Assembly: GCA_022496785.1 (NCBI GenBank)
Contig: SNAP01000001.1
Coordinates: 124,001-188,000 of the forward strand
Direction of reading: 5' to 3'
DNA length: 64,000 nucleotides
Origin: Marinilabiliaceae bacterium JC040
GTDB lineage: Bacteria > Bacteroidota > Bacteroidia > Bacteroidales > Marinifilaceae
The position numbers and the translations under genes are program-made. This document shows positions 34,953-44,061 of this stretch, piece after piece. Numbering within the stretch: the stretch's first letter is position 1; the number at the start of each line of letters is the position of its first letter. Under the pieces are notes generated by a model, which searched no databases, was not told where the DNA came from, and saw nothing but the letters and a program-made list of their open reading frames with translations.

Positions 34953-36260
34953 ATGTTAAAACCAGTAAAGGCTGTTTCGTTTGAAGAAGCTGTACAGTCT
35001 ATAAGAACAAATGACAGAATTCACATTCATTCTGTAGCTTGTGCACCTCAGGGACTTATACAAGCAATGTGTGAAAGAGGAAGACGTAAAGAGTTTGAAA
35101 ATGTAAGAATTCAACACTTACATACAGAGGGAGAAGCTCCTTATGCTAATCCTGAATTTGAAGGAATATTTCAACTAGAATCATTCTTCGTAGGAGGAAA
35201 TGTTAGAAAAAATACTCAAGCAGGATATGCTAAATATATCCCTGTAAATTTAAATGAAACTCAAAAGTTAATTAGAGACGGTTACCTTCCTGTTGATGTT
35301 GTATTAATTCAAGTTAGTACTCCAGATAAACATGGATTCGTTTCTTTAGGAACTTCTGTTGATTGTACTTTAGCTGCAATTGAAAATGCAAGAACAGTTA
35401 TTGCTGTTATAAATCCTAACGTACCAAGAGCTTGGGGTGATGCTATGATTAGCATGGATAAAATTGATATCTTCTGTGAAGATAATACTCCTCTTATTGA
35501 AGCAAAACCTGCTCAACTTACAGATATTGATATTGCTATAGGTAAGAATTGTGCAAACTTAATTGAAGATGGTGCTACTATCCAAATGGGTATTGGTGCA
35601 ATTCCTAATGCAGTTTTAGCTCAATTAGGAAACCATAAAAACTTAGGTATACATACAGAAATGTTTGCTGATGGTGTTCTTCCTTTATATTATAAAGGAG
35701 TTATTAACAATGCTAATAAACCAATGGATACAGGTAAGATTGTTTCTACTTTCTTAATGGGTTCTAAAGAGGTTTACGATTTTATTGATGATAACCCTGC
35801 TGTTGCTATGATGGATGTTGGTTATACTAATAATCCTACTATTATTGCTCAACTTCCTAAAATGACTGCTATTAATTCAGCAATATCTATAGATATTACT
35901 GGACAAGTAAATTCAGATTCAATAGGTTGTAAGTTCTACAGTGGTTGCGGTGGACAACTTGACTTTATTAGAGGAGCTGCTCAATCAAAAGGTGGAAAAC
36001 CTATAATTGCTATGCCTTCTGTAACTGGTAAAGGTTTAAGTAAAATTACTCCTACTCTTTTAAATGGAGCTGGTGTTGTTACTACTCGTTCAGATATCCA
36101 CTATTTTGTAACAGAATATGGTGCTGTAGATTTATATGGTAAAACAATGCAAGACAGAGCAAAAGCTATTATTTCTATTGCTCATCCAGAACATAGAGAA
36201 GAACTTGATAAAGCTGCTTTCGAGCGTTTTGGTTCTCACTATCATTTTGTAAAAAAATAA
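34953..36260 (+). CDS. acetyl-CoA hydrolase/4-hydroxybutyrate CoA-transferase family protein
   Basis: A 435-aa class I CoA-transferase family enzyme. The N-terminal domain has VSFEEAVQSIRTNDRIHIHS; the C-terminal domain has the nucleotide/CoA loop QMGIGAIPNAVL and the catalytic Glu236 in GIHTEMFADG, which forms a glutamyl-CoA thioester. Plausible reactions are exchange of CoA between acetate and butyrate, propionate or 4-hydroxybutyrate, or acetyl-CoA hydrolysis; sequence alone does not decide. With the ADP-forming acetate-CoA ligase of this window it fits short-chain-acid fermentation. Monocistronic, ended by a strong hairpin. Confidence 0.9.
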   Translation: MLKPVKAVSFEEAVQSIRTNDRIHIHSVACAPQGLIQAMCERGRRKEFENVRIQHLHTEGEAPYANPEFEGIFQLESFFVGGNVRKNTQAGYAKYIPVNLNETQKLIRDGYLPVDVVLIQVSTPDKHGFVSLGTSVDCTLAAIENARTVIAVINPNVPRAWGDAMISMDKIDIFCEDNTPLIEAKPAQLTDIDIAIGKNCANLIEDGATIQMGIGAIPNAVLAQLGNHKNLGIHTEMFADGVLPLYYKGVINNANKPMDTGKIVSTFLMGSKEVYDFIDDNPAVAMMDVGYTNNPTIIAQLPKMTAINSAISIDITGQVNSDSIGCKFYSGCGGQLDFIRGAAQSKGGKPIIAMPSVTGKGLSKITPTLLNGAGVVTTRSDIHYFVTEYGAVDLYGKTMQDRAKAIISIAHPEHREELDKAAFERFGSHYHFVKK

Positions 36261-36276
36261 TTTTTCAAAATATATT

Positions 36277-36313
36277 AAAAAGAGTCTATCATTATTGATA
36301 GACTCTTTTTTTA
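36277..36313 (+). terminator. terminator of the CoA-transferase gene
   Basis: A perfect 14-bp stem AAAAAGAGTCTATC / GATAGACTCTTTTT with loop ATTATT and a T-tail. Confidence 0.93.
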
Positions 36314-36366
36314 TATCTAATTTTTATTAAAAGAATATGTATCTTTGATTAATAAAGATTTACTAT

Positions 36367-37716
36367 ATGGAATGGAATAAACTTATATCAGCTAAAAGAT
36401 TTGGACTAGAAACTAGAAAATATCTAGATGAAAATCATATAAGATCACAATTTCAAAGAGATTATGATAGATTAATTTTTTCTTCACCCTTTAGAAGATT
36501 ACAAAATAAGACTCAAGTTTTCCCTCTACCAGGAAAGATCTTTGTACATAATAGATTAACCCACAGTCTTGAAGTTGCAAGTGTTGGACGTTCTCTTGGA
36601 CGAATGATTGCAAGTAAAATTTCAAAAGAAGAAGGAAAAGATGTTGGTGATTTATTAAATGAAATAGATAGTATTGTTGCTTCTGCATGTTTAGCCCACG
36701 ATTTAGGGAATCCTCCTTTTGGACATTCAGGAGAAGAAGCTATTTCGAGTTTCTTTAGAGATGGAAAGGGACAATATATTAAAGAATATGTGAGTAAAGA
36801 GCAATGGCAAGATTTTACTAATTTTGAAGGGAATGCAAATGCTTTTAGACTGCTTACACATAGCTTTAAAGGTAGGAGATTTGGTGGATTTGCTATGACG
36901 TATTCTACTCTAGCATCTATAGTAAAATATCCCTTTGATTCTTTAAATTCACCTAAAGGCAAAAAATATGGTTTCTTCCAATCAGAGATTGAATATTATA
37001 AAAAAATAGCAGAGGAATTAGGTATTAAATGTCTAGACGAAAAAAATAATATATATGCAAGACATCCTTTAGTATATTTAGTTGAAGCTGCAGATGATAT
37101 ATGTTACCAAATAACAGATATTGAAGATGCTTTTAAATTAAAGATTATAAGCAAACAAGAGACTTTAGATTTATTATACAGATTCTTTGACCCAGAAAAT
37201 GATAAAGACAAAGAGTCTTTGGATACTATTCATGACACTTTTTCCTACGTTACAGACAAAAACGAACAAATTGCTTATCTAAGAGCCAGTATCATTAGTA
37301 AGTTGACATATGAATGCGCAGAAGCTTTTTGGATAAATAGAGAAGAAATAATGAATGGAACATTTAAATCAACATTAATAAATAGCATAAGTCAGAATTC
37401 TGTTGAAGCCTATAAAGCTTGTTCAAAACGTGCCTTTAGTCAAATTTACAATGCTAAAATAGTTGTTGATATACAGATTGCAGGATTTAAGATTATAGGA
37501 ACCCTATTAGAAGAATTTACAAATGCCATTCTAAATCCAGATAAGTTTTATTCAAAATATATTCTTTCACTTATTCCTGAACAATTTAATATTGATCAAG
37601 AAGATATCTACAGCCAGATACAATCAATAATTGATCATGTTTCTGGCATGACAGATTCTTATGCTTTAGATCTTTATAGAACTATAAAAGGAATACATGT
37701 TCCTGATATAAACTAA
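36367..37716 (+). CDS. dgt: deoxyguanosinetriphosphate triphosphohydrolase (dGTPase)
   Basis: A 449-aa HD-domain enzyme hydrolysing dGTP (and often other dNTPs) to the nucleoside and triphosphate, controlling dNTP pools. The N-terminal FRRLQNKTQVFPL and HNRLTHSLEVASVGRSLG, followed by the metal-binding ACLAHDLGNPPFGHSGE, are diagnostic; YLVEAADDICYQITDIEDA holds the second metal Asp. A TATCTTTG -7 element at 36340-36347 precedes the start by 20 nt. Its stop codon overlaps the stop of the convergent DUF4834 gene by four bases. Confidence 0.95.
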   Translation: MEWNKLISAKRFGLETRKYLDENHIRSQFQRDYDRLIFSSPFRRLQNKTQVFPLPGKIFVHNRLTHSLEVASVGRSLGRMIASKISKEEGKDVGDLLNEIDSIVASACLAHDLGNPPFGHSGEEAISSFFRDGKGQYIKEYVSKEQWQDFTNFEGNANAFRLLTHSFKGRRFGGFAMTYSTLASIVKYPFDSLNSPKGKKYGFFQSEIEYYKKIAEELGIKCLDEKNNIYARHPLVYLVEAADDICYQITDIEDAFKLKIISKQETLDLLYRFFDPENDKDKESLDTIHDTFSYVTDKNEQIAYLRASIISKLTYECAEAFWINREEIMNGTFKSTLINSISQNSVEAYKACSKRAFSQIYNAKIVVDIQIAGFKIIGTLLEEFTNAILNPDKFYSKYILSLIPEQFNIDQEDIYSQIQSIIDHVSGMTDSYALDLYRTIKGIHVPDIN

Positions 37717-37955
37717 TCAACTTCTTCATATTCTACATACTCTCCTACATCTTTATGATTTTTCTTAGATGTATGAGAGTCTTTGTTATTAATATGTACT
37801 TCTCCCTCTGTTCTTGTATTTTCAGTTCTTTGATTATACTGCCCTTGCATTTTCTCAAATTTTCTTTTAATAAGCCATGGTAATACAAATCTTACTAAGA
37901 TACGAGAACCATAAACAATAATTAGAACAATTAATATAAAATTTAATATAACCAT
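37713..37955 (-). CDS. DUF4834 small membrane protein
   Basis: An 80-aa protein with one N-terminal membrane helix (about 2-25, ILNFILIVLIIVYGSRILVR), a basic juxtamembrane stretch (KRKFEKMQ), and a hydrophilic tail ending with VGEYVEYEEVD. The end is the conserved signature of DUF4834 (GDYVDYEE). Found throughout Bacteroidota, function unknown. It overlaps the dgt stop by four bases head-on. A small inverted repeat ACAGTA-CAAA-TACTGT lies upstream at 37988-38003. Confidence 0.8.
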   Translation of the reverse strand: MVILNFILIVLIIVYGSRILVRFVLPWLIKRKFEKMQGQYNQRTENTRTEGEVHINNKDSHTSKKNHKDVGEYVEYEEVD

Positions 37956-37987
37956 TTTCTATTTCTTTTTGTTATTACTATATATCT

Positions 37988-38003
37988 ACAGTACAAATAC
38001 TGT
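37988..38003. repeat. short inverted repeat upstream of the DUF4834 gene
   Basis: ACAGTA-CAAA-TACTGT, a perfect 6-bp dyad with a four-base centre, 33 nt before the DUF4834 start. It could be a regulator site; a dyad this short may also occur by chance. Confidence 0.35.
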
Positions 38004-38012
38004 ACCAATGTA

Positions 38013-38057
38013 TAAAAAAAAAGAGGAATAGCTATAAAAATATAGTTAATCCTCTCT
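38013..38057 (-). terminator. terminator of the envelope operon
   Basis: A 15-bp stem with one mismatch, AGAGGAATAGCTATA / TATAGTTAATCCTCT, followed on the reverse strand by a run of nine T residues. Confidence 0.85.
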
Positions 38058-38077
38058 TAAATATCTAATAAAGTGTA

Positions 38078-39430
38078 TTATATCACAATATTAACTCCCA
38101 TTCTAAAATTCATTGTTCTAGTAGATGTAAAGTTTGTTGCAATAATATTATCTGTTACCATAAACAGTTGCAGACCTATTATCTTAGCTGTAAAACCTAG
38201 ACCAATATTTGCATATGAATTATTTACAATTGAATAAGAAACTGTACCACTTAATTTCTTCTCAGTAAAGAAATTTCCAGAGAAAGTTAAAGATGAAAAG
38301 ATATCTCCACCGAAGAATAAAGTTCTACTTAAGACACCAGCCGTCATCCAATTATTAACTTTATATTCTCCACCTACGTATAATTTGGCTGGTAAAGCTT
38401 GACGATAAGACTCTTTCTTTCTTTTAAGTTTAAATTCTTCTTTTAAGTCATCTTTCAAATCTTCAAAAGCATCAACTTTACTATCATTAATTTTATCTGA
38501 AAAGTCAATTCCTTTCCAAAGATAATCTGCATTCATATATACATTGTGAGTATTTGACCAATTTATATATCCTAAATCTACAATACTTGCATATATAGTC
38601 CAATCTTCATCTATACTGTATTGAGCTCCTAAATCAATACCAAAGCCCATATTATTAGATCCTAGGAAAGTAGATGCTCCTCCATTATCATCAAAATCCA
38701 TATCATCAAATTCAAAGTCGTTAGGATCTCCAGAAAACTTCACAGGACCTGAAATCTTTGCATTTAAATCAGCATTAACTCTTGCTGACATTCCATCACC
38801 AGCAACGTCTAAGTGCATATTTGATTGAGATAAATCCATTCCTCCAATTCCCATTATCACTTTAACCTTTGCTCCTACAATAAAATTAGAAATTGAATCT
38901 ACTAATCTTGAATAGCCTAGTGCTATTTCATTATATGCTAAACCGCTTGCATGTAATTTTCCTAAATCTACATCTTTTCCTCTATAAGCGTAAGATCCTT
39001 TATTGAAAAATCCAACAAGTTCTTTTCCTAATCCAAATGTAGTTGTAAACTTGTTATTTACTTCAAAAGAAATAACAGATTTACCAACTCTAAAACCAAA
39101 AGCAATTAGAGAGATATTAGAATTTAAGTTAATTCTAGTTTTATCTGTCATTGTATTATAAAGATTGTTAATATCAATCTTTACATTTTTTATATCACTC
39201 CCTCGCTTAACTAATACATCTGAAAGAGCAAAAGAGTTATTGTTATAGCCAAAACTAAAAGAAGATAATCCAGGGAATCCTATCCATAATTTAGCATCAG
39301 GATTAACAGCAGGATTAATTGTATTCATCTTAGGATTATGTTTCAAGAAAAATAGAGTATTATCTAATTCCTGAGCCATTATAGTTAAAGATGAAAATAG
39401 TATTATAAGTGTATATAGTATTTTTCGCAT
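38078..39430 (-). CDS. DUF5723 outer-membrane barrel protein
   Basis: A 450-aa predicted outer-membrane protein: signal peptide (1-19, IMA-QEL), then FFLKHNPKMNTINPAVNPDA, the conserved start of the DUF5723 family, and many amphipathic strands of an FadL/PorV-like barrel (GFGIDLGAQYSIDEDWTIYA, LYVGGEYKVNNWMTAGVLSR, NFRMGVNIVI at the end). An acidic, intrinsically flexible insert (DPNDFEFDDMDFDDNGG) sits near 225-245 and a charged loop near 310-335. Last gene of a three-gene operon, 17 nt after the lipoprotein gene. Role unknown; the context suggests an envelope complex. Confidence 0.85.
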   Translation of the reverse strand: MRKILYTLIILFSSLTIMAQELDNTLFFLKHNPKMNTINPAVNPDAKLWIGFPGLSSFSFGYNNNSFALSDVLVKRGSDIKNVKIDINNLYNTMTDKTRINLNSNISLIAFGFRVGKSVISFEVNNKFTTTFGLGKELVGFFNKGSYAYRGKDVDLGKLHASGLAYNEIALGYSRLVDSISNFIVGAKVKVIMGIGGMDLSQSNMHLDVAGDGMSARVNADLNAKISGPVKFSGDPNDFEFDDMDFDDNGGASTFLGSNNMGFGIDLGAQYSIDEDWTIYASIVDLGYINWSNTHNVYMNADYLWKGIDFSDKINDSKVDAFEDLKDDLKEEFKLKRKKESYRQALPAKLYVGGEYKVNNWMTAGVLSRTLFFGGDIFSSLTFSGNFFTEKKLSGTVSYSIVNNSYANIGLGFTAKIIGLQLFMVTDNIIATNFTSTRTMNFRMGVNIVI

Positions 39431-39447
39431 TGTGTTAATCTTTTAAA

Positions 39448-41151
39448 TTAAAAATTAATAGAAGTATCTAATTTTGCATGTACACCAATAGTTAAATCGA
39501 ATATAGCATCACTTGTAAATGTTGCTCTGTATGAATCTTCTCCATTCTTTCCGAATCCTACAGCCATATCAAAATCAATCATTTCAATCTTATCAAGGAC
39601 ATTAAGAACATCTTGACTTAATTCTATTTCTTGAATATCGTATTCATCAGCACTAATAACCAATCCATCATCATTTGTTCTAGGAACAAAAACACATTTT
39701 TGATCTTCCATTCTAGCTAATTCAACACCATTCTTATCTTTAAATATCATTGTTTTGAAAGTAACTCCAACAGGCCATTCATTTTTAGCTTTAAAAACAA
39801 TTGCTGCCTTTTGAATTTTCTTTCTCATATCTTCATCTATACCAAAATCTACATCATCTGCAGTGTAGTTATAAACTATTTCTTTACATGAAATATCAAA
39901 AGGGATTTTGATTATAGCATCAACAGACATTTCAGCATCTTTTCTCCAAAAATTAAACTCTCCAGCACTTAGATCTGGACGTTTAATTGGATTCAAACTT
40001 ACGGTCCCTGCATATTTCATGTTATCCATTGGGAAATTAGACATGAAATCTACAATGTTTGAATTCTCTTTACTGTATATAATCGATTGTTGGTAATTAA
40101 TTGGATTTGTTATTCCACTAACGTATACAGGTGAATTTATAACATTATCATCTATATTTTCTGGCTTCAAATTCAAATCTACATCAGGTAAACTTTCGTG
40201 GTGAGCTGTTAATTGTAAATCTGCCCTTAAAGAAATTCCAAGATTTTTACTCTTATATCTTAAACCAACAACTGGATCTCCAAATTTTAAATTTCCTTTT
40301 ATATTCTCCTTTGTAAATTCACCTAAATCAAGATCTAAAACTCCAGGTGTAAAAGTTATTTGTTTTTTACCAAAATCTCCTTTTACCTCTTTTATATCGA
40401 TATCTTTTACAGACATATTAACTGCTATATCTGGTAAAGAACTATAATTTGTAGTAGAACTTATATTTATAATTTGCAAACTTACATACGCAGTAATTTC
40501 ATTGTTTTTTAATTCATTACTAGATAATTTAATACTCTCTTCAGGATTTAATTTCGGTTTTGAATCATTATAATTAACATTTTTACCAATATCAAAAACA
40601 AAAGGTTTAATTATATCATCTTTAAAAGAAACTGTAATCATATAATCAAAAGGCATAGGATTTACAGATAAAGCTAAATTAAAACTAGCTATAAATTCAG
40701 ATATAGTTACATCTGATTCTCCCAAATCTAAATTGAACTTAGTTTCAATAGGACCAATTTTTCTATAACTATCAGGTAAATACGTTCCTGTAGGCAATGC
40801 CTTTATAGCATCAGGAATAGGAATATTAATTACTCCAGAATTAGCTATATCAATACTATTATTCAATGGAATCATATTATCCATATTAATACTACCAATA
40901 TTCTCTTCTATTTTTTCAATATATAATCTTTTAAGACCAGCATCCTCTACCTTAATCTTAACTTCATCTCCAATATTGTTTTCAACTAAATCTTTAAAAG
41001 ATATCTTAGCATACCCAATTGGAGATATCATATCTGGTTTCCAGATAATATTATCTGTATCAATCTTGTCTCCATCCAATAAATCTTCATCATAACAAGA
41101 AAATAAAATTAGAGGTAATAGTACAAGAATAAATAAACGAATTTTTTTCAT
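39448..41151 (-). CDS. large beta-rich lipoprotein, function unknown
   Basis: A 567-aa lipoprotein (lipobox LFSC, Cys19) with no family that I recognise firmly. The mature protein begins YDEDLLDGDKIDTDN and consists of alternating strand-like stretches throughout with no catalytic motif. Asp/Asn/Ile-rich composition and frequent NxPD turns suggest repeated beta-sandwich modules, similar to other lipoproteins encoded before DUF5723 barrels. It sits between an inner-membrane-anchored protein (gap 38 nt) and the barrel (gap 17 nt), so all three are probably made together. Confidence 0.75.
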   Translation of the reverse strand: MKKIRLFILVLLPLILFSCYDEDLLDGDKIDTDNIIWKPDMISPIGYAKISFKDLVENNIGDEVKIKVEDAGLKRLYIEKIEENIGSINMDNMIPLNNSIDIANSGVINIPIPDAIKALPTGTYLPDSYRKIGPIETKFNLDLGESDVTISEFIASFNLALSVNPMPFDYMITVSFKDDIIKPFVFDIGKNVNYNDSKPKLNPEESIKLSSNELKNNEITAYVSLQIINISSTTNYSSLPDIAVNMSVKDIDIKEVKGDFGKKQITFTPGVLDLDLGEFTKENIKGNLKFGDPVVGLRYKSKNLGISLRADLQLTAHHESLPDVDLNLKPENIDDNVINSPVYVSGITNPINYQQSIIYSKENSNIVDFMSNFPMDNMKYAGTVSLNPIKRPDLSAGEFNFWRKDAEMSVDAIIKIPFDISCKEIVYNYTADDVDFGIDEDMRKKIQKAAIVFKAKNEWPVGVTFKTMIFKDKNGVELARMEDQKCVFVPRTNDDGLVISADEYDIQEIELSQDVLNVLDKIEMIDFDMAVGFGKNGEDSYRATFTSDAIFDLTIGVHAKLDTSINF

Positions 41152-41189
41152 AAAAATTAATGTTAGTTAATAATCTTAGCTAAATATTA

Positions 41190-43922
41190 TTATTTGACTT
41201 TGTATTTATATAAACCTTGAGAATTTGAACCTACAAACATAAAGAAACCTGATTGTTTCTCTGGTAGGAATGTAATTGTAAAATCTGTATAACCTTCAAC
41301 TGGAAATCCATAATAATCCTTACCTCTTTTATCTATAAGATAAATTTGATTTGTATTTTTATCACAGATTCCAAGCAATCTTTTATTATAACTGAAGTGA
41401 TATATATTTAAAGATGAAGCTACATTACCTTTAAATGTCTTTTTAAATAATTTCTTTTGATCTGAATAAACTACAAGTTTATTACTATCTGCATAGATAT
41501 AGTCATTTTTTCCATCACAATTAATATCATTAATTAATAATTTATGCTTTTTCGATATATTCTTTGGATGAAGAATTTTAGTTTTATTTCCAGAGAAATC
41601 TATTTTATATATACTACCATCTGTACTTGAAATAAGTAAATATGGACTCTTACCTTTTACCAAAAAGATATCATTACCAGAAGTCTTTACATAAGGACAA
41701 GTAGAACGTTTTGCTCCTTTTCTATTTAGGATATATAATCTATTCCTATCTGTAAATATTATATAATCTTTTTTACCTATTCGATAATGATTTATCTTTG
41801 AATTTATAGTGTTTTCTGCCCTATTAAATAACCACCCTTTTACTTTTTTAGCATTGGTATCATATACGTATATTTTTTTATTCACTGTAGGTATAAAGAA
41901 TCTATAATCTCTGTTTCTTTCATAATCGAAAACCGACACTCCTTCATTAGATGGAGAACTCAATTTAATTGGAAAGTTTCCTACAGAATTTCCATTTCTA
42001 TCAACAACGTATATCTTATTTTTGGTCGAAAATACATACTGCAATTTATTATTCTTATACATATCTATTTGTTCGACTTCAGAATTAATTCTTTCACTTA
42101 AAGCTACTTTCCATAATATTCTACCCAATGAGTTTATTAGGTAAATATTATTATCTGTGTCTTGTAAAAAAATCTCTGAATATCCTGTAATATGATTCTT
42201 AACTACAACAGGCTTAATAGCTACATTTGAAGATAAGCCTGTTTCCCACAATGTTGAAGGTTTTTTCAACTCTTCCTTACTATAAAGAGATACAAGATTA
42301 TTATAAACCATTCCGTTTGCAGATGACATTTGAAGACATAGTGTATGAAAATGAGATAAATCTTCTTTATTTTTATTTAAAACGCTACTATTTTCTGTAT
42401 TAAATAAATTTCTTAATACATTAAAAGAGCTGTAAACATCAATATAGTATAGGAAATTAGACTTTGAAGACAATTTATCAGATATCTTTATATATCTTTC
42501 ATTATCCTCTATCGATTTATTCAATATTGATGATTTTAAATATTGTAATAGAACTCTCTTAGAATATGCAAATATCAAATTATTCTTATATACCATACAG
42601 TATTTTGAAGGAGCCTTATAAAACATTGCTCCCATAAGTTTATATGGAATATAATCAACGTCTAATTTATAAACGTCCATTTTTGCTTGATTGTCTAGCC
42701 TAATTTTAGATTTATAAGCACTAATATTTTTTTTAAGGGATTTTGCCCTCTTTAGTACTATATTCTCAATAATATCTTTAGTCTTTTCTGTTCCAATCGT
42801 TTTAAAGATACTTATCTTATTTTTATTAATGTTGTGAGTATTAGAATTTAAAGACAGACACGCAGCTTCTCCAGCAAAGAATGAATAAAATAAATCTTCA
42901 AACTTACATTTATATTTTCTATCTATTGAATATAAACCTCTTCTATATGAATTTAAACATCCAGCTCCTAATCTATATTTAATCATATCTTTCTTGTATC
43001 GTTTAGAATCACTTAAAGATATCATTTGAAAATATTTAACACTACTAGGAATAGAATTTATTAATTCTGATTTCTGCGGTTCTTGATTAGAGAGAACATC
43101 AATATATGAAAAAGTATTATTTAAAGAACTTGAGAATCCATTAAAAACAATAGATTCTTTATCAAGATATACATCAAGACCTAACCAAGCTCCAAAAGTT
43201 GAAATATTGTTGAATATCCTATTTAAAGATGAATTACCTACAATAGTTAATATATCAGATAATTTAGTAAAATTCATATATACGTTCATATCTGAATTCT
43301 CTTCCATGGTATTGTATATCTTTTGAAAAGATTTCAAACTAAGAATATTAGACTTAGAATTAAATTGTTTTATAGCATCTTCAATAAAGATTATTGATTT
43401 ACTTGCTAATATCACACCATTTAAAGCACAAACATATGTTTTAATTTCATTAAACTTGTATATATATATTTTTTCTCCTCCATAAGACTTATAAGTTTTC
43501 TTTGAATTGCTAAAATATCTATCTACTACTCCAAGTAAGTCTTTTTCATCAGAACTATTAAAAATTTGAAAAGCATAAAGAATATCTATCCTCTTCTTAC
43601 TTACTTTTCGAGTAGCAACAATCATCTTTCTATCTAAATCAGCTCCCTCTTTACTACACAATTTACTTAATTCTATATTTTTACCTCTAAAATCAGACAT
43701 AAATGACATATTCAAAACATCATTTAACATCTTATTATCTGAATTTGAAGCTATTTCAATATCTGACAAAGAATTAATATTCAATATAACCTCCGAATTT
43801 ATAGGTATCACTGATAGAATATTTAATTCATATTTTTTTTGATTCCCTAAAAATATAAAGCCAATACAAACAAGAATTACTAATAAAATTGTAGATAACA
43901 GATATTTTATGTTTTTATTCAT
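41190..43922 (-). CDS. membrane-anchored protein with C-terminal beta-propeller, function unknown
   Basis: A 910-aa protein with one N-terminal membrane helix (about 8-27, LLSTILLVILVCIGFIFLG), a large middle region (about 40-590) that starts like DUF3352-type domains (IPINSEVILNINSL), and a C-terminal region (about 600-910) with repeated blade-like units (NNIYLINSLGRILWKVAL, KIYVVDRNGNSVGNFPIKL, RLYILNRKGAK, SIYKIDFSG, QIYLIDKRGKDYYGFPVEG). A calcium-type DINCDGKND loop lies near residue 800. No enzyme motif seen. First gene of the operon; TATCTTTG lies upstream on its strand at 43954-43947. Confidence 0.75.
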   Translation of the reverse strand: MNKNIKYLLSTILLVILVCIGFIFLGNQKKYELNILSVIPINSEVILNINSLSDIEIASNSDNKMLNDVLNMSFMSDFRGKNIELSKLCSKEGADLDRKMIVATRKVSKKRIDILYAFQIFNSSDEKDLLGVVDRYFSNSKKTYKSYGGEKIYIYKFNEIKTYVCALNGVILASKSIIFIEDAIKQFNSKSNILSLKSFQKIYNTMEENSDMNVYMNFTKLSDILTIVGNSSLNRIFNNISTFGAWLGLDVYLDKESIVFNGFSSSLNNTFSYIDVLSNQEPQKSELINSIPSSVKYFQMISLSDSKRYKKDMIKYRLGAGCLNSYRRGLYSIDRKYKCKFEDLFYSFFAGEAACLSLNSNTHNINKNKISIFKTIGTEKTKDIIENIVLKRAKSLKKNISAYKSKIRLDNQAKMDVYKLDVDYIPYKLMGAMFYKAPSKYCMVYKNNLIFAYSKRVLLQYLKSSILNKSIEDNERYIKISDKLSSKSNFLYYIDVYSSFNVLRNLFNTENSSVLNKNKEDLSHFHTLCLQMSSANGMVYNNLVSLYSKEELKKPSTLWETGLSSNVAIKPVVVKNHITGYSEIFLQDTDNNIYLINSLGRILWKVALSERINSEVEQIDMYKNNKLQYVFSTKNKIYVVDRNGNSVGNFPIKLSSPSNEGVSVFDYERNRDYRFFIPTVNKKIYVYDTNAKKVKGWLFNRAENTINSKINHYRIGKKDYIIFTDRNRLYILNRKGAKRSTCPYVKTSGNDIFLVKGKSPYLLISSTDGSIYKIDFSGNKTKILHPKNISKKHKLLINDINCDGKNDYIYADSNKLVVYSDQKKLFKKTFKGNVASSLNIYHFSYNKRLLGICDKNTNQIYLIDKRGKDYYGFPVEGYTDFTITFLPEKQSGFFMFVGSNSQGLYKYKVK

Positions 43923-44030
43923 AAGAAGTAAATTTCAATATTTTGCCAAAGATAGTTATTTCATATAAGTACATACTTATCTCAATCTACAAAAAATATC
44001 TATATCTTTAAAAAAAATATGACATTTAAA

Positions 44031-44038
44031 TACATTTG
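44031..44038 (+). promoter_or_regulatory. putative -7 element of hydE
   Basis: TACATTTG matches TAnnTTTG and lies 23 nt before the start codon; no good TTTG is found at the -33 distance. Confidence 0.45.
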
Positions 44039-44061
44039 TATAATTGTAAAAACTAGATAAT

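Noticed and set aside
36513-36962. Long antisense reading frame inside dgt (149 codons)
   Set aside because: It is a shadow of the dgt coding frame, with Ser/Pro-rich composition from antisense codons and no family signature; similar shadows inside ileS, topA, prfA and glyS were left out.
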